Below are positions 1 through 6,389 of a stretch of 8,032 nt of DNA, piece after piece; position 1 is the first letter of the stretch, and every line of letters starts with the position of its first letter. Both the position numbers and the translations under genes were made by a program. The stretch is from assembly GCA_947628975.1 (NCBI GenBank), contig CANRBW010000067.1:1-8032 (forward strand), read 5' to 3'. The stretch is from an uncultured Oscillospiraceae bacterium. GTDB lineage: Bacteria; Bacillota; Clostridia; Oscillospirales; Oscillospiraceae. The notes below the pieces were generated by a model. It was not told the origin of the DNA and made no database searches. It saw only the letters and a list, made by a program, of their open reading frames with translations.

Positions 1-986
1 CCGCCGTTGGGCAGGGGGAACATCTGCTGATAGTATCCCTTGCCGCAGGTCCGCTCCCCCACCAGCGGGGCCTGGGCGCTCTCCCGCAGCTGGGCGGCGA
101 AGATCTCGGCGGCGGAATAGCTCTGGGCGTCGATCAGCACCGCCATGGGGAGGTCCACCCGCCGGGCGTCGGCCTGGGCCACCTCCTCCCGGCCTCCCCC
201 GGTCCGGGCGCGGAAGATGGGCCCCTCCCCCAGCAGGCGGTCCAGAGCGCCCACCAGCTCCCCGGCGTACCCGCCGGGGTTGCCCCGCACGTCAAAGAGC
301 AGGGACCGGGCCCCCTGGGCCTCCAGGGCGTCCACTGCCGCCGCGACTTGGGCGGCGCTGCCGGTGACGAAGCCGGTGATCCGCACATACCCCACCCCGC
401 CGGGCATCAGCTCGTAGGCGACCACCCGGTTCTCCGTCCGGGCGGTCCGGATCCGGACCTCCCGCCGGGCCCCGGCGGCGTCCAGCACGGTCAGGGAGAC
501 CTCCCGCCCCTCCTGGGCGCGGGTCCCCTCCAGCAGCTCCTGGCGGTTTTCGACGCTCAGGGTCTGGCCGTCGATGGCCACGATCCGCTCCCCCACCGCC
601 AGGCCCGCCCGCTGGGCGGGGCCGCCGGGGGTCAGCTCCTCCACCGTCAGCTCAGGGGAGTCCGGGGTGGCGGAGTAGACCAGCCCCACCCCCACATAGG
701 TGTTCTCCATCACCGCCTGGGACAGGTCGTACTCCCCGGGGGGCAGGTAGAGGGACCACCGGTCCCCCAGGGCCTCCACCGCCGCGGTCAGGGCGGCGTC
801 GGTCACCTGGTCCTCCGGGTAGTCCCCGACGAACTGGTTGCGCATCAGGTCCAGCCCCCGCAGGACGGCAAAACCGCCTCGCCCCAAACGGAGCCAGGCG
901 GTCAGCGCCACCGCCCCCAGGGTCAGCGCCAGGGTGAGGGCGGCGGTGAGGAGAAGGGCCAGGAGGGAAAAACGCTTCCTTCTCAT
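1..986 (-). CDS. S41 family carboxyl-terminal processing protease with PDZ domain (3' end outside window)
   Basis: A serine protease of the Ctp/Prc family, anchored to the membrane and acting outside the cytoplasm. About 328 residues are visible and the C-terminus is cut by the left window edge. Residues 1-6 are basic and a hydrophobic signal-anchor spans roughly 7-30. A PDZ domain covers about 92-178 (VGVGLVYSA, then GGPAQRAGLAVGERIVAIDG). The S41 core follows, with VRGNPGG at 233-239, matching the family's usual LRNNPGG. The Ser/Lys/Gln catalytic set appears intact: S291 in QSYSAAEIF, K316 in CGKGYYQQ exactly 25 residues later, and Q320. This spacing equals that of E. coli Prc S430/K455/Q459. 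The only mild oddity is Tyr in the SYSAAE motif where Ala is common. ATG at 986 lies one base after the stop of the hydrolase gene, with no strong ribosome site, so translational coupling is likely. B. subtilis also keeps ctpB beside ftsEX. The substrate is unknown; processing of envelope or division proteins is inference. Confidence 0.93.
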   Translation of the reverse strand, partial: MRRKRFSLLALLLTAALTLALTLGAVALTAWLRLGRGGFAVLRGLDLMRNQFVGDYPEDQVTDAALTAAVEALGDRWSLYLPPGEYDLSQAVMENTYVGVGLVYSATPDSPELTVEELTPGGPAQRAGLAVGERIVAIDGQTLSVENRQELLEGTRAQEGREVSLTVLDAAGARREVRIRTARTENRVVAYELMPGGVGYVRITGFVTGSAAQVAAAVDALEAQGARSLLFDVRGNPGGYAGELVGALDRLLGEGPIFRARTGGGREEVAQADARRVDLPMAVLIDAQSYSAAEIFAAQLRESAQAPLVGERTCGKGYYQQMFPLPNG

Positions 987-987
987 C

Positions 988-2292
988 TCAGTTGTAGGGG
1001 AAGCCGGTGTTGTTGATCCACTTCACGTTGGGGTAGTACTTCAGCGCGTCCTGCCGCACGCCGTTGACCCGGACCTCAAAGTGGAGGTGGGGGCCGGTGG
1101 AGCGCCCGGTGGTGCCCACATAGCCGATGACCTGGCCCTGCTTCACCACGTCCCCCACCGACACCGCCCGGCGGGACATATGGGCGTAGAGGGTGGAGAT
1201 GCCGTCCCCCCGGCTGATGACCACATAGTTGCCGTAGGAGCTGTGGTGGGCGCTGGTGAGGACCACCCCGCCGTGGGCGGCGTAGATCTCGGTCCCGGCG
1301 GGGGCGCCGCCGATGTCGGTGCCGGAGTGGTTGGCGCTCTTGCCGGTGATGGGGTCCTTCCGGGGGCCGTAGAAGGAGTTGATCTTGACGCAGTTGGCGG
1401 GCAGGGGCCAGTAGAAGCCGCTGCCGGGGTCGAACTGATAGGTGTTGCCGCCGCTCTTCTGAGCCTCGGCCATGGCCCGCTGGAGCTCCTTCTCCTTCTG
1501 GGCGATCTCGCTGTCCATGGCCTTGGCGGCGGCGTTGAGCTCGTCCAGGGCGGCCTTGGCCTGCTGTTCGTCGGCGGCGATCTCGTTGATGAGGCTCTGG
1601 ACCTGGGCCTTCTGGGCGGCCAGCTCGCTCCGGGCGGCCTCCTGCTGGGCCCGGGCGTCCTCGGTCTCGGCCTTGGCCGCCTCCAGTTCCTCCTTGGCCT
1701 GTTGGAGGGCGGCCCTGGTCTTCTGGAGCTGGTCGCAGACCATGTCGTTATAGTCGGCGATGGAGTTCACCGTGTGGACCTTGTCCAGCAGGTCCTGAAA
1801 GCTCTTGGCGGAGAAGAGGATGGACCAGTAGGACACCCGCCCCTCCTTCTCCATGGCCCGGCACTGGCGGCAGAACAGCTCGAACTGAGCCCGCTCCTGG
1901 GCCTCGTTCTCCGCCACCTCCGCCTCCTTCTCGGCGATGAGGGCGGCGTACTGCTCCAGCTGGGCGTCCAGGTTGTCGATCTCGTCCTGGATCAGGTCGA
2001 TCTGCCGCTCCAGGTTGTTCTTGCGGTCGATGGCCTGGCCCTTCTGGGTCTGGATGTCCCCCAGCTGCCTTTGCAGGTCGGTCTTCTGCTGGGCCAGGTC
2101 CCTGTTCTTCTGCTTGAGGCTGTCGATCTGGCTCTGGATGGAGCTGACCGAGGCCGCCTGGGCGTTGACCACACTGCTGACCGCCATGCCCACCATGGGG
2201 AGGAGCAGCAGCGCGGCCAGCAGGCAGGCCACCAGGGCGGCCAGCCGCTCCCGGCGGCTCTTGGAGGGCCGACGGCCCGCGTTCTTCTTCAT
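988..2292 (-). CDS. Secreted coiled-coil M23 (LytM) peptidoglycan endopeptidase, probable FtsEX-activated hydrolase
   Basis: A 434-residue envelope protein predicted to cut peptidoglycan cross-links during division. The N-terminus is basic (1-16) with a hydrophobic signal or anchor at about 17-38. Long heptad-like helices at about 49-150 and 185-278 flank a conserved hinge, GRVSYWSILFSAKSFQDLL (151-169), which resembles the coiled-coil domain of streptococcal PcsB and of CwlO. The C-terminal M23 domain (about 292-420) keeps the full metallopeptidase set: H322 and D326 (NHSGTD) and H404 as zinc ligands, with H371 (YAHMS) and H402 (HLHFEV) as catalytic histidines. It should therefore be an active enzyme, unlike E. 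coli EnvC, whose LytM domain is degenerate. It lies 13 bp after ftsX and 1 bp before the S41 protease. GAGGGGG upstream of the ATG can serve as ribosome site. C141 and C144 sit in the first coiled coil. Activation by FtsX is inferred from gene order and family precedent; the exact bond cleaved is not visible. Confidence 0.92.
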   Translation of the reverse strand: MKKNAGRRPSKSRRERLAALVACLLAALLLLPMVGMAVSSVVNAQAASVSSIQSQIDSLKQKNRDLAQQKTDLQRQLGDIQTQKGQAIDRKNNLERQIDLIQDEIDNLDAQLEQYAALIAEKEAEVAENEAQERAQFELFCRQCRAMEKEGRVSYWSILFSAKSFQDLLDKVHTVNSIADYNDMVCDQLQKTRAALQQAKEELEAAKAETEDARAQQEAARSELAAQKAQVQSLINEIAADEQQAKAALDELNAAAKAMDSEIAQKEKELQRAMAEAQKSGGNTYQFDPGSGFYWPLPANCVKINSFYGPRKDPITGKSANHSGTDIGGAPAGTEIYAAHGGVVLTSAHHSSYGNYVVISRGDGISTLYAHMSRRAVSVGDVVKQGQVIGYVGTTGRSTGPHLHFEVRVNGVRQDALKYYPNVKWINNTGFPYN

Positions 2293-2305
2293 GGCCCCGT
2301 CCCCC

Positions 2306-3259
2306 TCACACTCTCAGGAATTTGCGGATGGCCAGCAGCGAGCCCAGCACGCCGATGGCCAGCCCCGCCCCGCAGAAGACCAGCAGGACCATCCCCCAGA
2401 GCTGGGAGAAGGGCACCGCCACCAGGAAGCCCAGCTGGCCCGCCGAGCCCATGGCCCCGGCCATCAGGCTGTAGATCCACCACTGGAGGAAGAAGGCGCT
2501 GACGGCGCTGAAGCCGCCCAGAAGGGCGCCCTCCATCACGAAGGGCCAGCAGATGAAGCCACTGGTGGCCCCGCACATCCGCATGATGGCGATCTCCTCC
2601 CGGCGGTAGAAGGTGGCCAGGCGCAGGGTGTTGGAGATGATGAACAGGCTCACCACCGCCAGCATGGCGATCAGCACCAGGGCGAGGCCGGCGGCCACGT
2701 TCCGCACCGCGATCATCCCCTCGGCGATGTTCAGGTCCGCCGAGGTGCTCTCCACGCCGGGGAGGTCCCGCACCTGCTCCACCGTCCGCTCCAGCAGGGA
2801 GATGTCGTCCACATGGACCCGGTAGCGGTGCTGGAAGGTGTCCTGGGGCAGGAGGTCGTAGAGCTCGTTCTCCCCCTCCCTCTGGGCCCGGAAGTCCGCC
2901 AGAACCTCCGCCCGGTCCACGAACTGCACCTCCCGCACGTTGGCCACGGCGGCGATGGCGCTCTCCAGGGCGCGGGCCTCCGGGTCGGTGAGGCCGTCGT
3001 CCACATAGGCCAGAAACTCGTTGTCCCGCTCCAGCTCCGCCAGGTTGGCGTCCAGGTCCACCGCCACCAGGGCGAAGGTGCCCATGATGAGCAGGCAGGC
3101 CACGGTGGTGCACACCGCCGCGAAGGACATGAGCCCGTGGCGGAAGATGCTGGTAAAGCCCTCCCGGATAAAATAGCCCAGATTCCATCTGCGGCGGGAG
3201 GTCCCTCTCTGTCTGGCCCGGTCCGGGCCGGCCATACGGCCGCGGTCAATCTCCGGCAT
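2306..3259 (-). CDS. ftsX: Cell division protein FtsX (permease-like subunit)
   Basis: Membrane subunit of the FtsEX complex, which transmits the FtsE ATPase cycle across the membrane to a peptidoglycan hydrolase. The 317 residues show the standard layout: a basic cytoplasmic N-terminus, TM1 at about 45-67, a large extracellular domain at about 68-185, TM2 at about 188-210, then RREEIAIMRMCGATSGFI (219-236), the signature of the FtsX/MacB permease fold, followed by TM3 around 235-262 and TM4 around 287-311. The extracellular loop is where PcsB- and EnvC-type partners bind in studied species. The ATG at 3259 is preceded by a strong GAGGAGGAG ribosome site inside the end of ftsE and the two genes overlap by 14 bp, implying coupled synthesis. 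A second ATG at codon 9 has no such site, so the longer form is preferred. Length is close to the family norm of about 300. Confidence 0.96.
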   Translation of the reverse strand: MPEIDRGRMAGPDRARQRGTSRRRWNLGYFIREGFTSIFRHGLMSFAAVCTTVACLLIMGTFALVAVDLDANLAELERDNEFLAYVDDGLTDPEARALESAIAAVANVREVQFVDRAEVLADFRAQREGENELYDLLPQDTFQHRYRVHVDDISLLERTVEQVRDLPGVESTSADLNIAEGMIAVRNVAAGLALVLIAMLAVVSLFIISNTLRLATFYRREEIAIMRMCGATSGFICWPFVMEGALLGGFSAVSAFFLQWWIYSLMAGAMGSAGQLGFLVAVPFSQLWGMVLLVFCGAGLAIGVLGSLLAIRKFLRV

Positions 3260-4352
3260 GGGCTCTCTCCTCCTCGTCCAGGGGCTGGTCCGGGCGCTCC
3301 GCCGCCTCCGGCGCGGGCCTGTCGGCCTCCGCCGCGGTCTCCCCCGCGGGGGCGGACTGGTCGGCCTCCGCCGCAGTCTCCTCGGCGGGGGCGGCGTCTA
3401 CGTCGTCGTCTTCCTCGGCGGGCTCGGCCTCCGCCTCAACTTCCTCGTCGGGGGCGGGCCCGTCAGCGGAGGGGTCTCCGCTCTCAACAGGGGCCGCGTC
3501 GTCGTCCCGCGTGCCAGCGGTCGGCTCCTCGGCGGGGACGGCGTCTACGTCGTCGTCTTGCTCGGCGGGGGCGGCGGCCTCGACCTCCGCCTCAGCCTCC
3601 TCGGCGGGGGCGGGCTCCTCGGCGGCGAACTCCTCCTCCGGCTCCTCCTCCGCCATGGCCGGGGCGGCCGGGTGGTCGGGGTAGTATCCCCCCGTCTCGT
3701 CCCGGAGGATGCGGCCGTCCCGGATGGCGATGACCCGCTTGCCCAGCCGGTCCACCAGGCCCTTTTCGTGGGTGACCACCAGCATGGTGGTGCCCAGGTC
3801 GTTGATCTGGGCCAGCAGCTCCATGATCTCCACGCTGAGGCTGGGGTCCACGTTGGCGGTGGGCTCGTCGGCGATGATCATCTCCGGGTTGTTCACCAGG
3901 GCGCGGGCGATGGCCAGGCGCTGCTGCTCGCCGCCGGAGAGCTGGCTGGGCAGTTCCCGCTCCTTCCCCGAGAGACCCACCAGCTCCAGCACATAGGGGA
4001 TGCGCTTGCGCATGGCGTGGGGGGAGGAGCCCACCACCCGCATGACGAAGGCCAGGTTTTCCCAGACCGTCTTGTTGTTCATCAGCCGGAAATCCTGGAA
4101 CACCACGCCCAAAGTCCGCCGCAGATAGGGGATCTGGCGGCGGTGGATGTTGTTGAGGTTGTAGCCGTTGACCATGACCCGGCCGCTGGTGGCGGCGATC
4201 TCGGCGGTCAGCAGTTTGGTGACGGTGGACTTCCCGGAGCCGGAGGGCCCCACCAGAAAGACGAATTCGCCGTCTTCAATGCGGAACGAGACCCCCTTCA
4301 GGGCCTCGTTCCCGGTATCGTATGTCTTTGTGACGTCAATGAAGCGTACCAT
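3246..4352 (-). CDS. ftsE: Cell division ATP-binding protein FtsE with a long acidic C-terminal extension
   Basis: ATPase of the FtsEX complex at the division site. The nucleotide-binding domain occupies about 1-225 and has every expected motif: Walker A GPSGSGKS (35-42), Q-loop Gln86 in VVFQDF, signature LSGGEQQR (138-145), Walker B MIIADEP (158-164) with catalytic E163, and the switch His195 in VVTHE. The protein is 368 residues, whereas FtsE is usually about 220-230. The extra part (about 226-368) is almost entirely Glu, Asp, Ala and Pro, looks disordered and cytoplasmic, and contains internal repeats (listed separately). It is in frame up to the stop that overlaps ftsX, and the ftsX ribosome site lies within its last codons, so it is unlikely to be a frameshift artefact. 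The ATG at 4352 follows a GGGAGGAG site. The gene starts 20 bp after the regulator's stop. The role of the tail is unknown; it might bind a partner or tune membrane or FtsZ contact, which is speculation. Confidence 0.96.
   Translation of the reverse strand: MVRFIDVTKTYDTGNEALKGVSFRIEDGEFVFLVGPSGSGKSTVTKLLTAEIAATSGRVMVNGYNLNNIHRRQIPYLRRTLGVVFQDFRLMNNKTVWENLAFVMRVVGSSPHAMRKRIPYVLELVGLSGKERELPSQLSGGEQQRLAIARALVNNPEMIIADEPTANVDPSLSVEIMELLAQINDLGTTMLVVTHEKGLVDRLGKRVIAIRDGRILRDETGGYYPDHPAAPAMAEEEPEEEFAAEEPAPAEEAEAEVEAAAPAEQDDDVDAVPAEEPTAGTRDDDAAPVESGDPSADGPAPDEEVEAEAEPAEEDDDVDAAPAEETAAEADQSAPAGETAAEADRPAPEAAERPDQPLDEEERAHAGD
3303..3380 (-). repeat. Tandem 39-nt repeat in the FtsE tail (two copies)
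   Basis: Two adjacent imperfect 39-nt units (3342-3380 and 3303-3341) encode the 13-residue units ETAAEADQSAPAG and ETAAEADRPAPEA, FtsE residues 325-350. The period is a multiple of three and keeps the frame. This looks like local duplication in a low-complexity acidic tail, the kind of tract that can change length between strains. Confidence 0.8.
3392..3559 (-). repeat. Direct repeat pair in the FtsE tail (DDDVDA motif)
   Basis: Two identical 21-nt segments lie at 3392-3412 and 3539-3559, offset by 147 nt (49 codons). They encode the shared DDDVDA core of EQDDDVDAVPAEEP (residues 264-277) and EEDDDVDAAPAEET (313-326). Exact conservation at DNA level, in a tract where synonymous drift would be tolerated, suggests a fairly recent segmental duplication or recombination between copies. 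Confidence 0.75.
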
Positions 4353-4372
4353 AGGACTCCTCCCGGATCCAA

Positions 4373-5464
4373 TCAGCTGTCGATGCCCCTGGAGACCAGG
4401 TATTTCTTGACCATCAGCGCCACCTTGAAGGTGATGGCGTCGTCAAACTCCCGCAGGTCCAGGCCGGTGAGCTTCTTGATCTTCTCCAGCCGGTAGACCA
4501 GGGTGTTGCGGTGGACAAAGAGCTTTCGGGCGGTCTCGGAGACGTTGAGGTTGTTTTCAAAGAACTTGTTGATGGTGAACAGGGTCTCCTGGTCCAGGGC
4601 GTCGATGGGGTTTTTCTTAAAGACCTCCTGGAGGAACATATCGCACAGGGTGGTGGGCAGCTGGTAGATGAGCCGCCCGATGCCCAGGTTCTCGTAGTTG
4701 ATGACCGCCATCTCGGTGTTGAAGACCTTGCCCACCTCGATGGCCACGCCGGCCTCCTTATAGGAGCGGCCCAAGTCCCGCAGATGGGCGGCCACGGAGC
4801 CGATGCCGATGACGCACTTGACGTGGAGCTCCCCCTCCAGCAGTTCCTGCATCTGGGCGGCCAGACGGTAGAGCTCCTTGCTGTCGGTGTTCTCCTCCAG
4901 GGACTTGATCACCGCCACGTCGGTGTCGCTCATGGAGAGGACGAAGTCGTTTTGCTTGTCGGGGAACAGGCTCTGGAGCAGGTCCATGGCGCTGGGCCCC
5001 CCCTCCGGGGCGGTGCGGATCAAAAAGGCGGCCCGGAGCTGCTCGCTGGGGAAGTGGAGCTCCCGGGAGCGGATATAGATGTCGCCGGGGAGGATGTTGT
5101 CTGAGACGATGCTCTTGACAAAGGTGGCCCGGTCGTGCTTCTCCTCGTAGGAGGCCTTGGCCCCGTTGAGGGCCACGGTGGCCAGACCGCAGACGCTCTG
5201 GGCCTCCTCCCCCTCCCCCACCACGAAGGCGGCGTAGTCATAGGAGGTGCTCCAGCCCGACAGGGCGCGGAAGGTCTTCCCCTCCACGCCCACATAGGCG
5301 CTCTCATGGCGATTGATGACCTCGGACACCTGGGGCCAACGCTCTCCCACCAAGGCCAGATCCGTGCAGGCGACCACAGCGCCCTCGTTGTCCACCACGC
5401 CGATGGGCAGCTTGGTGCAGTCTTTCATTTGCAGGACTACACTCTGGAAGATCCGACTGGACAT
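4373..5464 (-). CDS. CdaR/PucR-type transcriptional regulator
   Basis: A 363-residue DNA-binding regulator of the sugar-diacid regulator (CdaR) / PucR type, which usually acts as an activator responding to a small ligand. The C-terminus has the family's helix-turn-helix: NNLNVSETARKLFVHRNTL (304-322) followed by VYRLEKIKKLTGLDL and a hydrophobic helix through about 353. The middle (about 140-265) resembles the degenerate GGDEF-like domain of CdaR proteins (VCGLATVAL earlier, then CVIGIGSVAAHLRDLGRSYKEA). The N-terminal part (about 1-110), with IGVVDNEGAVVACTD, resembles a small sensory or diacid-recognition fold; its ligand cannot be read from sequence. ATG at 5464 follows a clear AAGGAGAGG site. 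The gene heads the ftsEX cluster, with only 20 bp to ftsE, so it is probably cotranscribed and may control its own operon. That regulatory link is inference. Codon use and GC match the neighbours, with no sign of recent transfer. Confidence 0.87.
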   Translation of the reverse strand: MSSRIFQSVVLQMKDCTKLPIGVVDNEGAVVACTDLALVGERWPQVSEVINRHESAYVGVEGKTFRALSGWSTSYDYAAFVVGEGEEAQSVCGLATVALNGAKASYEEKHDRATFVKSIVSDNILPGDIYIRSRELHFPSEQLRAAFLIRTAPEGGPSAMDLLQSLFPDKQNDFVLSMSDTDVAVIKSLEENTDSKELYRLAAQMQELLEGELHVKCVIGIGSVAAHLRDLGRSYKEAGVAIEVGKVFNTEMAVINYENLGIGRLIYQLPTTLCDMFLQEVFKKNPIDALDQETLFTINKFFENNLNVSETARKLFVHRNTLVYRLEKIKKLTGLDLREFDDAITFKVALMVKKYLVSRGIDS

Positions 5465-5534
5465 GGAATCCTCTCCTTAAAATCAATTTCCGTTCCGCCG
5501 TTGTGTCCGAAGACGAGAATTACCGAGTATGCCC

Positions 5535-5563
5535 ATTATACAGAATCCGACGGGGGATTTCAA
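5535..5563 (-). promoter_or_regulatory. Sigma-A promoter for the regulator-ftsE-ftsX operon
   Basis: Read on the minus strand, TTGAAA (5558-5563) and TATAAT (5535-5540) are separated by exactly 17 bp, nearly the housekeeping consensus. The stretch just upstream (about 5564-5596) is very AT-rich with A and T runs in an otherwise GC-rich window, as for an UP element. Transcription should begin near 5527-5529, giving a leader of about 60 nt before the ATG at 5464. No strong leader hairpin or clear operator palindrome was found. Confidence 0.88.
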
Positions 5564-5594
5564 TAGCAAATGAAAAAATTTTTGTGAAAAATGA

Positions 5595-6299
5595 CTAAAT
5601 CCTCTCCCCCCGCAGCAGGGCGACCTCCTCCCCGGTCAGGGGCCGCCACCGGCCCGGCGCCAGGGTCTCGTCCAGGGTCAGCCCGGCCATGGCCACCCGC
5701 TCAAGGGCGACCACCGGCTTGCCAAGGCTGGCCATCATCCGCTTGATCTGGTGGTACTTCCCCTCCCGCACCGTCAGCAGGCCGGTGTCCGGCTCCCCGG
5801 TGAGCTCCAGCCCGGCGGGGAGGCACACCTGCCCGTCCCCCAGGGTGAGCCCGGCGGCCAGGGCCGCCCGGTCCGCCTGGGTCAGGACCCCGTCCACCCG
5901 CACCCGGTAGACCTTGTCCACGTGCCGCCTGGGGGAGAGAAGGGCGTGGGCCAGGGCCCCGTCGTCGGTGAGGAGCAGCAGCCCGGTGACGTCCTTGTCC
6001 AGCCGCCCCACCGGGAACACCCCCCGGCGGCGCAGGTCGTCGTCCAGCAGGTCCAGCACCGTCCTCTCCCGGGCGTCCTGGGTGGCCGACACCACCCCCG
6101 CGGGCTTGTGGAGCATGAGGTAGACGTGCCCCCGCTCCAGCGCCGCGCCGTCCACCGCCACCGCGTCCCGGGCCTCGCACCGGGTCTCCGGCCGGAGCGC
6201 CGCCGCGCCGTTCACCGTCACCCGGCCCTGGGCGATGAGGGCCCTGGCCTCCTTCCGGCCGTACCCCGCCCCGCTGAGGACCTTGTCCAGCCGCTCCAA
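5595..6299 (-). CDS. rsuA: RsuA-like 16S rRNA pseudouridine synthase
   Basis: Converts a uridine of rRNA to pseudouridine in the cytoplasm; the RsuA branch modifies a site in the 16S 530 loop in E. coli. From the chosen TTG start the protein is 234 residues. An S4 RNA-binding domain comes first (LERLDKVLSGAGYGRKEARALI), then the catalytic core with GRLDKDVTGLLLLTDDG, where the Asp of RLD is residue 101, next to D102 of E. coli RsuA. The later EGKYHQIKRMMASLGKPV motif fits RsuA. An in-frame ATG lies 10 codons upstream at 6329. I prefer TTG at 6299 for three reasons: the ATG has no ribosome site and sits 3 bases after a TATAAT box, so it would precede the transcript; the TTG has GAGGGGGTG about 6 bases upstream; and homologues typically begin at (M)ERLDK. 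No clear terminator separates it from the ftsEX promoter. RluB-like activity on 23S rRNA is a less likely alternative. Confidence 0.92.
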   Translation of the reverse strand: MERLDKVLSGAGYGRKEARALIAQGRVTVNGAAALRPETRCEARDAVAVDGAALERGHVYLMLHKPAGVVSATQDARERTVLDLLDDDLRRRGVFPVGRLDKDVTGLLLLTDDGALAHALLSPRRHVDKVYRVRVDGVLTQADRAALAAGLTLGDGQVCLPAGLELTGEPDTGLLTVREGKYHQIKRMMASLGKPVVALERVAMAGLTLDETLAPGRWRPLTGEEVALLRGERI

Positions 6300-6305
6300 G
6301 CCGCC

Positions 6306-6314
6306 CACCCCCTC
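6306..6314 (-). promoter_or_regulatory. Ribosome binding site deciding the rsuA TTG start
   Basis: GAGGGGGTG on the minus strand lies 6 bases before TTG at 6299. No comparable site precedes the upstream ATG at 6329, so this site favours the shorter protein. Confidence 0.65.
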
Positions 6315-6331
6315 AAAAACTTCTCGCATGG

Positions 6332-6340
6332 ATTATAGCA
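6332..6340 (-). promoter_or_regulatory. Extended -10 promoter element for rsuA
   Basis: On the minus strand TGC is directly followed by a perfect TATAAT (6332-6337), an extended -10 element. No good -35 hexamer is seen at 16-18 bp upstream, which extended -10 promoters can tolerate. The predicted transcript start falls near 6324-6326, downstream of the ATG at 6329 and about 25 nt before the TTG. Confidence 0.65.
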
Positions 6341-6373
6341 CATCCGCATAGAGATTGACCAGGACATTTTGTG

Positions 6374-6379
6374 AAGGAG
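6374..6379 (+). promoter_or_regulatory. Ribosome binding site of the DUF4830 gene
   Basis: AAGGAG ends 10 bases before ATG at 6390. A nearer ATG at 6382 opens only a three-codon frame whose TGA overlaps the real start, and it is too close to the site to be used well. I find no convincing promoter for this gene in the 60 bp divergent gap shared with rsuA. Confidence 0.6.
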
Positions 6380-6389
6380 CGATGCCAGC

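Noticed and set aside
838..4496. Very long open frames on the + strand (838-2502, 1937-3733 and 3258-4496)
   Set aside because: They lie antisense to the hydrolase, ftsX and ftsE genes, whose proteins have complete family motifs. High GC in the third codon position of the real genes removes stop codons on the opposite strand. The antisense products are Gly/Pro/Arg/Leu-rich with no recognisable domain.
5564..5597. Possible terminator after rsuA in the A/T-run region
   Set aside because: The only self-complementary stretch is A and T runs without a GC stem, so it is better explained as an AT-rich upstream element of the promoter.
6355..6383. TTGACC as a -35 element for the DUF4830 gene
   Set aside because: The position 16-18 bp downstream holds the ribosome site and nothing like TATAAT, so it cannot be a normal promoter for this gene.
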